64,000 nucleotides of DNA from Gordonia hankookensis (GTDB lineage: Bacteria; Actinomycetota; Actinomycetes; Mycobacteriales; Mycobacteriaceae): assembly GCF_014673215.1 (NCBI RefSeq), contig NZ_JACWMS010000002.1:186001-250000 (forward strand), given 5' to 3'. Positions 18,315 to 25,938 of the stretch are shown in pieces. A model generated the notes under the pieces. It was not told where the DNA came from. It saw only the letters and a list, made by a program, of their open reading frames with translations, and ran no database searches. The translations under genes were made by a program, and so were the position numbers. The stretch's first letter is position 1. Every line of letters starts with the position of its first letter.

Positions 18315-18611
18315 ATGAAACCCTCACCCGGCAACGCACTCTTCAGCACCGTCGACACCACTTCCGTCGTCGTGATCCGTTGGGACGAAGGTGATCTCGA
18401 ACTGACTTGCGGAGGTGCGCCGATGAGCGAGACTCCCCCGGCCACCACGGGTGAACCTCCTCGAACGGGTGCCACGCAACTCGGTAAGCGGTACTGCACC
18501 GACGGTGGAGACATCGAACTGCTCTGCACCAAGCCAGGCGACGGCGCGCTTGCCATCGACGGGACTCCGTTGACCATCAAGGCCGCGTCGCCGCTGCCGG
18601 CATCGGATTGA
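18315..18611 (+). CDS. Small protein of unknown function, two Cys-containing repeats
   Basis: 98 residues, function not recognised. Two similar halves can be seen: DLELTCGGAPM near residues 27-37 and DIELLCTKPGDGALAIDGTPL near 66-86, with a third Cys at KRYC. They are joined by a Pro/Thr-rich linker. No signal peptide or membrane segment is present. The paired Cys and turn motifs suggest a small metal- or cofactor-binding fold, but this is a guess. It is in an operon between the tandem CoA-transferase and the RibB-like protein, and its ATG is preceded by GAAAGG. Confidence 0.75.
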   Translation: MKPSPGNALFSTVDTTSVVVIRWDEGDLELTCGGAPMSETPPATTGEPPRTGATQLGKRYCTDGGDIELLCTKPGDGALAIDGTPLTIKAASPLPASD

Positions 18612-18616
18612 TCCCG

Positions 18617-19288
18617 ATGAGTGCCGGCTCTCTCCTCGATCTCGGGATGGACTTTGGGGATTCTCTTCAGGACCAAGGTGATTCAGCCTCGGCCCGGGAG
18701 GCGGTGTCACGGCTCCGACGCGGCGAGATGGTGATGATCTGCGATGATGTCAGCACCTCGCCCCGCTACGATCTCGTGTGCGTCGCCGATCGCCTGACCA
18801 CCGAGCACACCGCGTTCCTCGTCCGCCACACCTCCGGATTCCTGCAGGTGGCGCTCCCCGATGCGCGCTGTGACCGCCTGCAGCTCCCACCCGTGGCTCC
18901 CACGGTCGACCGGCGGGCCTCCCAGCAGTGCGTCGGGGTGGATGCCGCGGCCGGCACCGGCACCGGTATCTCGGCAACGGACCGGACGCAGACCATCAAC
19001 ACCCTGGGCCGGCGCGATTGCGTGCCGAGCGATTTCACGCGCCCAGGACATGTCCTCCCCGTTCGGGTCGCCGTGAACCCTCCGTGGTACGAACTCGCCG
19101 GTCTTGCACTGGGACTGGCCGAGAGTGCCGGTTCGGTGGCAGCGGTGTTCGCCACCCTGGTCGGCACCGGCCGCCGAGCCGACGGGCTCCTCGACAGAGA
19201 CGAGGCAGAGGTGTTCGCTGCCCGTCATCATCTGCAGATCATCGGCTACTCCGTGGCCGGGCACGTGCGTGGTTCTCGGGCCGGCTGA
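18617..19288 (+). CDS. Degenerate RibB-like (DHBP synthase fold) protein
   Basis: 223 residues related to 3,4-dihydroxy-2-butanone-4-phosphate synthase. Conserved blocks are RHTSGFLQVALPDARCDRL (70-88), TGISATDR (116-123) and RPGHVLPVR (142-150). The acidic metal/substrate loop DDEDRENEGD of genuine RibB is replaced by DDVSTSPRYD (43-52), and the HTEA segment with its catalytic Glu is lost. It therefore probably does not make riboflavin precursor. It lies 5 nt after the small protein gene in a CoA-ester catabolic operon. It may have been recruited for another sugar-like or diketone substrate, but no function can be assigned. Confidence 0.82.
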   Translation: MSAGSLLDLGMDFGDSLQDQGDSASAREAVSRLRRGEMVMICDDVSTSPRYDLVCVADRLTTEHTAFLVRHTSGFLQVALPDARCDRLQLPPVAPTVDRRASQQCVGVDAAAGTGTGISATDRTQTINTLGRRDCVPSDFTRPGHVLPVRVAVNPPWYELAGLALGLAESAGSVAAVFATLVGTGRRADGLLDRDEAEVFAARHHLQIIGYSVAGHVRGSRAG

Positions 19289-19338
19289 CGACGCCGGTAG
19301 TCACTCGTCACCTCACTGCAAAATTCACACATGCGAAC

Positions 19339-19353
19339 CCCAGGCACCCTGGG
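19339..19353. promoter_or_regulatory. Inverted repeat upstream of IclR gene
   Basis: CCCAGG-CAC-CCTGGG, a perfect 6-bp inverted repeat with a 3-bp spacer, ends 23 nt before the IclR start. It could be an autoregulatory operator or a short attenuating hairpin after the RibB-like gene. Confidence 0.4.
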
Positions 19354-19376
19354 CCGATCACTTTGGATGGTGCAAC

Positions 19377-20171
19377 ATGACCGCATTGCTGACCGACGAC
19401 TGCGCGGTGAACGTGCAGAACACCTTGCCTCTGTCGATGGTCGAGCGGATGACGCTGATCATGGAGGCATTCGACCGGCCGCTGGCCCGGCTCACTCTCG
19501 ATGAAGTCACCCAGCACACCGGTCTGCCGCGATCGACGGCACACCGGATCCTGGATCAGCTCGTGCAGTGTCGCTGGCTCATCCACGCCAAGACCCACTA
19601 CAGCCTCGGAAGTCTCGCGCTCACGCTCGGGGGACGCGAACTCGCTCAGCACGAACTACGTTCGGCGGCTTCGGACACCCTGCAAGCGTTGGCGCTTCGT
19701 ACCGGCCTGTACGTTCATCTCGCGTCTCTGGCCGGCTCGGAGATCTACTATCTCGACATGTTCGGTGGACGAAACGGCCATCGGGTCCCGTCCCAGGTCG
19801 GTGGCCGGGCCCCCGCTCATTGCACTGCAGCAGGCAAGGCAATCCTGGCCAACCTGTCGCCCGAATATGTCGACAATCAGTATGCCAGCGTGATCCGTAG
19901 TGGCCGTACCGATTACAGCATCAGTGACATCGTCGTGCTGCACCAGGAGCTCGCCCGGATTCGCGCACGGAACGGTCTGGCCACCGAGCGCGGCGAATGT
20001 TTCGGACATCTGGCGTGCGTGGGTGCGGCCGTACGCAACGCCGACGGACCCGTCGGCGCGATCTCCATCGTGACGCGCCACGCAAGCCCTCTGGAGCCCC
20101 TCGCCCCGATGGTGCTCCGTGCGGCACGGACGATCTCCGACAAACTCATTCACGGCAGCCGCTTCGCCTGA
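19377..20171 (+). CDS. IclR family transcriptional regulator
   Basis: 264 residues from ATG 19377. The N-terminal winged helix-turn-helix (about 20-80; LTLDEVTQHTGLPRSTAHRILDQL) is followed by an IclR effector domain with GRAPAHCTAAGKAILANL and ERGECFGHLACVGAAVRNADG. IclR regulators commonly control aromatic or CoA-ester catabolism and respond to small acids. It is the last gene of the plus-strand block, next to the convergent BVMO operon. Its targets are not evident; the crotonase/CoA-transferase operon or the BVMO/ring-cleavage genes are the obvious candidates. Confidence 0.93.
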   Translation: MTALLTDDCAVNVQNTLPLSMVERMTLIMEAFDRPLARLTLDEVTQHTGLPRSTAHRILDQLVQCRWLIHAKTHYSLGSLALTLGGRELAQHELRSAASDTLQALALRTGLYVHLASLAGSEIYYLDMFGGRNGHRVPSQVGGRAPAHCTAAGKAILANLSPEYVDNQYASVIRSGRTDYSISDIVVLHQELARIRARNGLATERGECFGHLACVGAAVRNADGPVGAISIVTRHASPLEPLAPMVLRAARTISDKLIHGSRFA

Positions 20172-20221
20172 CCGGGCCGCTCCCGGACTGCCGTCACGCA
20201 ACGACTGCCTCGCAGACACGA

Positions 20222-20264
20222 GCGCCCGGTGGTGGCCTGCCAGAAGCCTGACACCACCGGGCGC
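20222..20264. terminator. Bidirectional hairpin terminator
   Basis: A perfect 13-bp inverted repeat (GCGCCCGGTGGTG / CACCACCGGGCGC) with a 17-nt loop lies between the convergent IclR and BVMO genes. Confidence 0.8.
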
Positions 20265-20272
20265 CCGCGAGA

Positions 20273-22099
20273 TCATTCGACCGTCACACCCTCCATGGTC
20301 CCGGCGGCACGCCACTTCTCCAGGATCTCGAAGAAGGCGACCGGACCGCCCCCGTATCCCGCGGACAACAGGCTGTCGGGGTTCTCGGTGTCACCTTCCG
20401 AATCCAGATAACTCGGTGTGCAGTCGGCGAAGAACTGCTTGCCCATCACCGTGCTCTCGGCCATGGTCTGTACCCATTCGTCCTCCGCCTCCTGGTCGGC
20501 CTCCACCAGCGCGCCGCCCTGATTCGCCCACTCCTTGAGGATGTACGCCACATGACGCGCCCGCTCCTCGGCGGTGTGCACGTAATTGGGCGCGATCCCC
20601 GTCTGGGTGTATCCCAGGAAGAAGCAATTGGGGAAGTCGTGCGATTGCAGTCCATGGAAAGTGCGCGGCCCCTTGGCCCATTTGTCACTCAGACGCGTTC
20701 CACCACGACCGGTGATGTCGAACCCTGCCCGCCTCGTGTAGTTCGTCGCCACCTCGAAACCGGTGGCGAAGATGAGCGCGTCGACCTTGTATTCGACGTC
20801 GTCGACGACCACGCCGTCGCGGGTCAGCCGGTTCAGTCCGCGGCCGTCGGTGTCCACCAACTCGACGTTGTCCCGATTGAAGGTCTGCAGGTAGGCATCG
20901 TGGAAGCTGAGTCGCTTGCATTGTCGCTTGTACCAGGGCAACAGCCGTTCGGCAGTCTCGCGGTCCTCGACGAGGGACTCGATGCGCCGACGCACGCGCT
21001 CCATCGACTTGAAGTCCTCCTCGAACAGGAAATCGGCGATCTCCTCCATCGACATGGCGGTGCCGCGACGCTCCATCTCCTTCATCACCGCGGGACCGGT
21101 CAGTTCGAGCGCTACTTGAGTCCACCCGTCGCCCACGAGATCGTCGTCGGCGCCCATACCGCCGGTCACCTGCGTGAAGTTCTCCATCCGTTCGCGTTGC
21201 CATCCCGGCTGCAGGCTCGCGGCCCATTCCGGATCGGTCGGCCGGTCGCCCCGGACGTCGACCGCGGCAGGCGTCCGCTGGAACACATACAGCTGGCCGG
21301 CCCACTCTCCGAGATGCGGAATACATTGCAGTGCGGTGGCTCCGGTGCCGACGATCCCGACACGTTTGTCGCGCAGTCGATCCAGACCACCTGTCTCGTC
21401 ACCACCGGTATACGAGTAGTCCCAGCGACTCGTGTGGAAGGTGTGCCCTTCGAAAGAGTTGATGCCGGGGATACCGGGCAGCTTCGGCCTGCTGAGCGGC
21501 CCGGGCGAGACCAGCACGATCGTCGCTCTGATCCGGTCCCCCCGATCCGTCGTCACCGTCCACTTCCGTGCGCCGTCGTCCCAGACCATCTCCGTGACGA
21601 CTGTCTGCAGGAGCGAATTGCGATAGAGATCGTAGTGTTCGGCGATCCTCACACAGTGTTCGCGGATCTCCGGGCCGAATGCGTACCGGCGCTGGGGAAT
21701 GTAGTCCAGCTCTTCGAGCATGGGCATGTAGATGTACGACTCGATGTCGCACTGGGCGCCCGGGTAGCGGTTCCAGTACCAGGTCCCACCGACGTCACCC
21801 GCCTTGTCCACGATCCGGATGTCGTCGAATCCTGCCTCCCGCAACCGGACAGCCGCGATCAGACTGCCCAGCCCGGCGCCGATGACGAGGACCTGTACCT
21901 CGTCATCGACGGGGTCGCGCTCGACGAACTCCGTGTAGGGATCGTCCGCGTAGTGCGAGAACTCGGCCGTCACCTCGATGAACTGTCCGACCGCGTCGGT
22001 ACGCAGCCGCTTGGCGCGTTCGTACGCGTACTTCTCGCGTACCCATTCCGGGTCGTAGGACTCCGGCTGCGGCCCTGGTGCCTGCTCGGGGAGCGTCAT
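20273..22099 (-). CDS. Baeyer-Villiger monooxygenase (flavin-containing)
   Basis: 608-residue class B flavoprotein monooxygenase that would insert oxygen next to a ketone to give an ester or lactone. Landmarks are the FAD motif VIGAGLGS (72-79), GGTWYWNRYPG (104-114), the BVMO fingerprint FxGxxxHxxxW at 216-226, and an NADPH-binding GIVGTGATA (248-256). The N-terminal extension of about 65 residues resembles the longer BVMOs such as the cyclopentadecanone and steroid types. Start ATG 22099 has GAGAGGTGAG upstream; the frame extends 17 codons further. It is followed by IclR in convergent orientation and preceded by the LLM monooxygenase gene, which has the same orientation. Confidence 0.94.
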   Translation of the reverse strand: MTLPEQAPGPQPESYDPEWVREKYAYERAKRLRTDAVGQFIEVTAEFSHYADDPYTEFVERDPVDDEVQVLVIGAGLGSLIAAVRLREAGFDDIRIVDKAGDVGGTWYWNRYPGAQCDIESYIYMPMLEELDYIPQRRYAFGPEIREHCVRIAEHYDLYRNSLLQTVVTEMVWDDGARKWTVTTDRGDRIRATIVLVSPGPLSRPKLPGIPGINSFEGHTFHTSRWDYSYTGGDETGGLDRLRDKRVGIVGTGATALQCIPHLGEWAGQLYVFQRTPAAVDVRGDRPTDPEWAASLQPGWQRERMENFTQVTGGMGADDDLVGDGWTQVALELTGPAVMKEMERRGTAMSMEEIADFLFEEDFKSMERVRRRIESLVEDRETAERLLPWYKRQCKRLSFHDAYLQTFNRDNVELVDTDGRGLNRLTRDGVVVDDVEYKVDALIFATGFEVATNYTRRAGFDITGRGGTRLSDKWAKGPRTFHGLQSHDFPNCFFLGYTQTGIAPNYVHTAEERARHVAYILKEWANQGGALVEADQEAEDEWVQTMAESTVMGKQFFADCTPSYLDSEGDTENPDSLLSAGYGGGPVAFFEILEKWRAAGTMEGVTVE

Positions 22100-22189
22100 C
22101 TCGTACTCACCTCTCTCGAGAGAATCTGACCGAAGGTGTTGCCGTGACACGTGATCACTGGGCGTGAGCCTCTTTGCCGTGCCCGATGT

Positions 22190-23500
22190 TCACGCGCCGA
22201 ACCGCTCACGGAGAGGACGCGAGTCGGGCCGTCCTCGGTAGATGCCCCGGTCGATCAGACGGGGGACCACCTCATCGACGAACTCACGGATGTCGATGAC
22301 CCCGGTGGGGAACATCAGGTTGAAACCACCGACGTGACCGTCCGCGTGCCAGGTCGCCAGGTCCTCGACGAAATCGTCGTAGGAACCGATGAACTTACGA
22401 TGCTGCGCACCACCCCTGGCCAACGAGTGAGCGGTCACATCGCGCACCGTGGCACCGGGATGATCGGTGATCCAGGTGTAGAGGCCGACGTAGTTGCCGT
22501 AGGTGCTCTTGATGGTGTCCTGGACGTCTTCGGGCTTCGGGAGCTGGTCGAGCGGGAACGGATCATCGATGCTGTCGAAGGTGTACTCCAGCCCGAACTG
22601 GACCAGCGCGAACGGCGCGTACAGCTCGTAGTCGACATGCTGATCGAGCTCGCGCTGCTTCTCCTCGGCCTCGGAGAGCGTCCGGCCGAGATATGGGATC
22701 AGACCGGGGATCGCCGGGACGGTACCCTTCGCCCGGCCGGCCTCGGCCAACGCCTGGTCGAGTTGCGCCCGGTACTCGGCCGCCTGCTCACGCGTGTTCG
22801 CATTCGTGAACACCATCTCCGCATGCTTGGCCGCGACCTTGATGCCCGGGCCCGAACCCCCGGCCTGGGCGATCAGCGGTCGGCCCTGCGGGCTGGGCGC
22901 GACGTTGAGCGGGCCGAGGACCTGATAGTTCTTGCCCTGGTGGTTGATCGGATCGGCGTAGAAGCGCCTGATGCCGTCCGGATCGAACCGCAGTTCGCGG
23001 TTCTCCCAGAGGCCGGTCACCACATCGAGGAACTCGTCGGCTATCTGGTAGCGGGTCTTGCGGTCGGGATGGCTTTCCTTGCTGTAGTTCAGCGCCCATT
23101 CCTCACTGACGCTGGTGACTGCGTTGAAGCCGGCGCGGCCGTTGGATATCTGATCGAGCGAGCCGAGGAGCCGGGCGAGGTTGTACGGGTCGTAGAACGA
23201 CGTCGAGGCGGTGGCGATGAGGCCGAGGTATCGCGTCTGGCAGGCGAGCGCCGCGAACGCGGTGATGGGCTCCGGCGGGCCGTGATCCGGCGCGGGCGAC
23301 CCCGCGGTCCCCGCGATATCACCGAGGAACATCGCCGTACACAGGCCTTCCTCGGCGAGCCTGCCCATCTCCAGGATCGGAAGATAGGCATTGCGCCGGC
23401 TCGGGCCGCCACCGTGGTCGCGCTCGTACGCGGGCGCGCCCTGGTGGTGATTGATCTCGTTGCCGACCAGGTTCAGGTGTAGATAGCGTTGGTTGGACAT
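22190..23500 (-). CDS. LLM-class FMN-dependent monooxygenase (NtaA/SnaA/DszA type)
   Basis: 436-residue luciferase-like monooxygenase. The N-terminus YLHLNLVGNEINHHQGAP..., the GRAGFNAVTSVSEEWALNY block near residue 140 and the AQAGGSGPGIKVAAKHAEMVFT block near residue 225 are typical of the nitrilotriacetate/dibenzothiophene-sulfone monooxygenase subfamily. Members use FMNH2 supplied by a separate reductase and perform oxidative cleavages or Baeyer-Villiger-like steps. The HsaB-like flavin reductase at 31101 could supply FMNH2. It lies 90 nt upstream of the BVMO gene on the same strand. Substrate unknown. Confidence 0.92.
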   Translation of the reverse strand: MSNQRYLHLNLVGNEINHHQGAPAYERDHGGGPSRRNAYLPILEMGRLAEEGLCTAMFLGDIAGTAGSPAPDHGPPEPITAFAALACQTRYLGLIATASTSFYDPYNLARLLGSLDQISNGRAGFNAVTSVSEEWALNYSKESHPDRKTRYQIADEFLDVVTGLWENRELRFDPDGIRRFYADPINHQGKNYQVLGPLNVAPSPQGRPLIAQAGGSGPGIKVAAKHAEMVFTNANTREQAAEYRAQLDQALAEAGRAKGTVPAIPGLIPYLGRTLSEAEEKQRELDQHVDYELYAPFALVQFGLEYTFDSIDDPFPLDQLPKPEDVQDTIKSTYGNYVGLYTWITDHPGATVRDVTAHSLARGGAQHRKFIGSYDDFVEDLATWHADGHVGGFNLMFPTGVIDIREFVDEVVPRLIDRGIYRGRPDSRPLRERFGA

Positions 23501-23698
23501 CTGCTCTCCGTCTTCGACTTTGTCCAGATCGAGCTTCGAACGTGGGAATTGTGCGAGTGCCGTGCCCGCGGGTCTTCGGTCAGATTAGAGCGGGTTCGAA
23601 CCCACGGTCAGACGGCATCCCGGTGGTCGAGATTCCGAATTGGCCACGGCTCCAGCACTTCTCGCTACTGCGCGAAGCAGCCGCCTGCCAGTCGTGGG

Positions 23699-24727
23699 TC
23701 AGGCCTGCCCGACCGCCGCCGCCTGACCGAGCAGCGATGTCACCGACGACACCGAATCGGTCGACGACGCCATCGAGCCGTCCTGCGTGACGTCGAGTTC
23801 CTGACCGAACCACGTCATCCCGTCCGGGTTGGTCGGCGTCCATCCCAGCGCTTCCCAATCCGGATCGAAGATGTGGTAGCTACCGGAGTACAGCTCGATC
23901 CGATGTCCGGAACCCGGCTCCTCGAGATAGAGGTACATCGCCTGCCCGATTCCGTGTTTCCCAGGCCCACAATGGAATTTGACGTCGAGATCACGAAGCG
24001 TGTCCGCCGCCACGAGCAGATCGCTGTGGTTCTCGATGTTGAAGGCGACGTGATGGAGCTGGGCGTCCTCGCCGGTCATGCTCATCGCGATCGCGAGGTC
24101 GTGGACCTGCGAGGTCGCCGAGTTCCACGACGCGATCAGCATGTCGTCGGCCTCTGGCATGTAGACGAATTCGCGCCGCTTGAATCCCATGTTCTCGCGC
24201 AGCCATTCCTCGGCCTTGCCGACGTTCTCCAGATTGGCCTGGATGTTGTAGTGATCGAGGCGGCGGACGCCGAGTCCACGACGGCGTGACGAATTGCTGA
24301 GCAGTTTCGAGCGGATCTCCTCCGGAGCCTTCGGGGCCTCGATGTCGTAGTAGAGCTCGAACGCATGTCCCGCATGCGGCACCAGGAAGCGGATCGCGGT
24401 GCCCCGTCCCGATTGGTGGCCGGACGGCAGCTCGACGACCTCCACGTCCTGGGCGACGAGTTCGTTGTAGAACAACTCGACGTCCTGCGGCCGTTGCACC
24501 CGGAAACTATACGAATCCACGGTCGCGGTCTCGTTCTGGAACAGGACGAGCGAGTGGTGCTTCATCTCCTGATAACCACGGAGATAGACGGTGTCACCGA
24601 CCCTTTCGACCTCTTCCATGCCCAATATGTCGCGGAAGAATCCGACTGATGTCTCGAGTCTGGGTGTGCCCAGCGCGATGGCCCCACAATGGGCGAGCCG
24701 TGGCCGTTCAGGCCCTGCTTCGGTCAT
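23699..24727 (-). CDS. Extradiol ring-cleavage dioxygenase (VOC/type I)
   Basis: 342-residue two-domain vicinal-oxygen-chelate dioxygenase that opens a catechol meta to the hydroxyl groups. The C-terminal domain keeps the 2-His-1-Glu metal site: His159 (RRLDHYN), His225/226 (LHHVAF) and Glu278 (HRIELY). His209 (VHD) and His258 (GKHG) match the second-sphere residues of homoprotocatechuate 2,3-dioxygenases, and the tail ALGWTPTNPDGMTWFG also recalls that group. It should therefore be active. The meta-cleavage hydrolase (28890) and the HsaAB-like hydroxylase (29882-31637) supply the flanking steps. It is first in the minus-strand unit with the LLM and BVMO genes. Confidence 0.93.
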   Translation of the reverse strand: MTEAGPERPRLAHCGAIALGTPRLETSVGFFRDILGMEEVERVGDTVYLRGYQEMKHHSLVLFQNETATVDSYSFRVQRPQDVELFYNELVAQDVEVVELPSGHQSGRGTAIRFLVPHAGHAFELYYDIEAPKAPEEIRSKLLSNSSRRRGLGVRRLDHYNIQANLENVGKAEEWLRENMGFKRREFVYMPEADDMLIASWNSATSQVHDLAIAMSMTGEDAQLHHVAFNIENHSDLLVAADTLRDLDVKFHCGPGKHGIGQAMYLYLEEPGSGHRIELYSGSYHIFDPDWEALGWTPTNPDGMTWFGQELDVTQDGSMASSTDSVSSVTSLLGQAAAVGQA

Positions 24728-24892
24728 GATCCGTTCTCCTCACACGTTTTCGACAAAGCACCTGACCAGAAGCGTAGGGACACGTGACCGGCGAGACAGC
24801 TACGATCTCGCTCACCGGGAACGCCTCGGCGCGTTCACATGTCGGCCCGTCCCGGTGAACGGAATCGCGCACTGGCACCGGTGCGGCGTTCA

Positions 24893-24903
24893 TCACACTG
24901 TGA
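24893..24903. promoter_or_regulatory. Short palindrome in divergent promoter region
   Basis: TCACA-C-TGTGA, a perfect 5-bp inverted repeat around one base, lies between the divergent dioxygenase and membrane-protein genes. It resembles a CRP half-site pair, but no wider consensus is present. Confidence 0.3.
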
Positions 24904-24971
24904 GGTGTCCGCCGTCTGTCGACCCATCTCTCGCAGCGGCACAACCACAATCAAACCAAGGAGACGGTGAA

Positions 24972-25712
24972 GTGGATGTAGACAAGGGCTACCTGTATAA
25001 GTTCCAACGCTTCTCGGCGTGGTCGGGCTTCCTCGTCATGGCCGTGGTCGGCGTGTGCTTCTTCATGCTGTCGAAGGTCCAACCACCCATCGACCCCGAA
25101 TGGTCGGGCCAGCAGGTCAAGGATTGGATCGTGGACAACCGTTCCGGGATCCTCTGGACCACGGTCATCTGTTCCTTCGTCATCCCGCTCGAATACTTCT
25201 TCGTGGTGACCACCAGTTGGCAGATGCGTCGTATCGAGCGCGGCTGGGGAGTGCTCACCATGACCCAGGTCCTCACCGGTGTCGTGGCACCCATCGGGTT
25301 CTTCTACCCGATGTTCATCCTCTCGGCGGCCGCCTATCGCGCCGCCGGCAGGTCACCGGAGATCCTGCAGCTGATGACCGACCTGTTCTACTTCGCCTAC
25401 GTCGGTTTCGCATTCATCTTCTGCCTGCAGTGCGTCGTGATCGGTATCGCGGTGCTCATCGACAGGCGCACCGAGCCGATCTTCCCGCGCTGGTTTGCCT
25501 ACCTCAACTTCACCCTCGCCGTGGTACTCGCTCCGGGCGCGTTCATCTACGTGTTCACGTCCGGACCGCTGGCCTGGAATGGGTTGTTCGCCTTCTGGCT
25601 TCCATGCCTCGCGTACCTGGTCTGGAAGGTGGCGACACCTCTGCTCCTCCTCAAGGCCGTCAAGTCCGAGGAAGCAGAAACCGCGGACGAGGCCGTGCCC
25701 GTCCTCGTCTGA
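24972..25712 (+). CDS. Multi-pass membrane protein of unknown function
   Basis: 246 residues from GTG 24972, preceded by AAGGAG at 24958-24963. Six or so hydrophobic helices are evident (about 17-35, 60-80, 100-120, 140-165, 175-195, 200-220). Short charged loops and an acidic C-terminal tail (KSEEAETADEA) complete it. No transporter or enzyme motif is recognised. It is a single-gene unit divergent from the extradiol dioxygenase and convergent with the KstD-like gene. A role in uptake or membrane handling of the hydrophobic substrate is possible from context only. Confidence 0.8.
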   Translation: MDVDKGYLYKFQRFSAWSGFLVMAVVGVCFFMLSKVQPPIDPEWSGQQVKDWIVDNRSGILWTTVICSFVIPLEYFFVVTTSWQMRRIERGWGVLTMTQVLTGVVAPIGFFYPMFILSAAAYRAAGRSPEILQLMTDLFYFAYVGFAFIFCLQCVVIGIAVLIDRRTEPIFPRWFAYLNFTLAVVLAPGAFIYVFTSGPLAWNGLFAFWLPCLAYLVWKVATPLLLLKAVKSEEAETADEAVPVLV

Positions 25713-25750
25713 CCTGTCGGCCTCGCACACCCCGTCGCCGACCCGACCCG

Positions 25751-25781
25751 AGGTGCTCCCGCGTACTCCGCGGGAGCACCT
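25751..25781 (+). terminator. Hairpin terminator after membrane-protein gene
   Basis: A 12-bp perfect stem (AGGTGCTCCCGC / GCGGGAGCACCT) with a 7-nt loop is followed by TTCG. It is placed to end the plus-strand membrane-protein transcript. Confidence 0.8.
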
Positions 25782-25820
25782 TTCGTCGTTGCCGACATCG
25801 GCCGCACCACGCGGCCCTCG

Positions 25821-25873
25821 GAGACCGGCCCCCAGAGACCGGGCCGTCCGAGACCAGGCCGTCAGAGACCAGG
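25821..25873. repeat. Imperfect tandem repeat, period about 15 bp
   Basis: Four consecutive units begin GAGACC (25821, 25835, 25850 and 25865), each with a G/C-rich remainder such as AGGCCGTCA. They lie between two terminator hairpins in a convergent intergenic region and have no coding role that I can support. Confidence 0.7.
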
Positions 25874-25903
25874 GAGCCACGGTTCCCTGAGGAACCGTGG
25901 CTC
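25874..25903. terminator. Hairpin terminator after KstD-like gene
   Basis: A perfect 13-bp stem (GAGCCACGGTTCC / GGAACCGTGGCTC) with a CTGA loop lies 35 nt beyond the KstD-like stop codon. Confidence 0.8.
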
Positions 25904-25938
25904 GGGCAGGTGGCCGACCTTCACGCCGACACGTCAGC

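Noticed and set aside
18243..18616. FMN riboswitch upstream of the RibB-like gene
   Set aside because: The space is occupied by the small protein gene, and the gaps of 72 and 5 nt are too short for the RFN element.
22190..24727. Assigning the cluster specifically to estrogen degradation
   Set aside because: A P450 and an extradiol dioxygenase would fit, but sequence alone cannot separate estrogen, diterpenoid or alkylphenol catechols. Phylogeny would be needed.
24893..24903. CRP-type binding site TCACACTGTGA
   Set aside because: Short and isolated, with no flanking consensus and no second copy. Kept only as a low-confidence palindrome.
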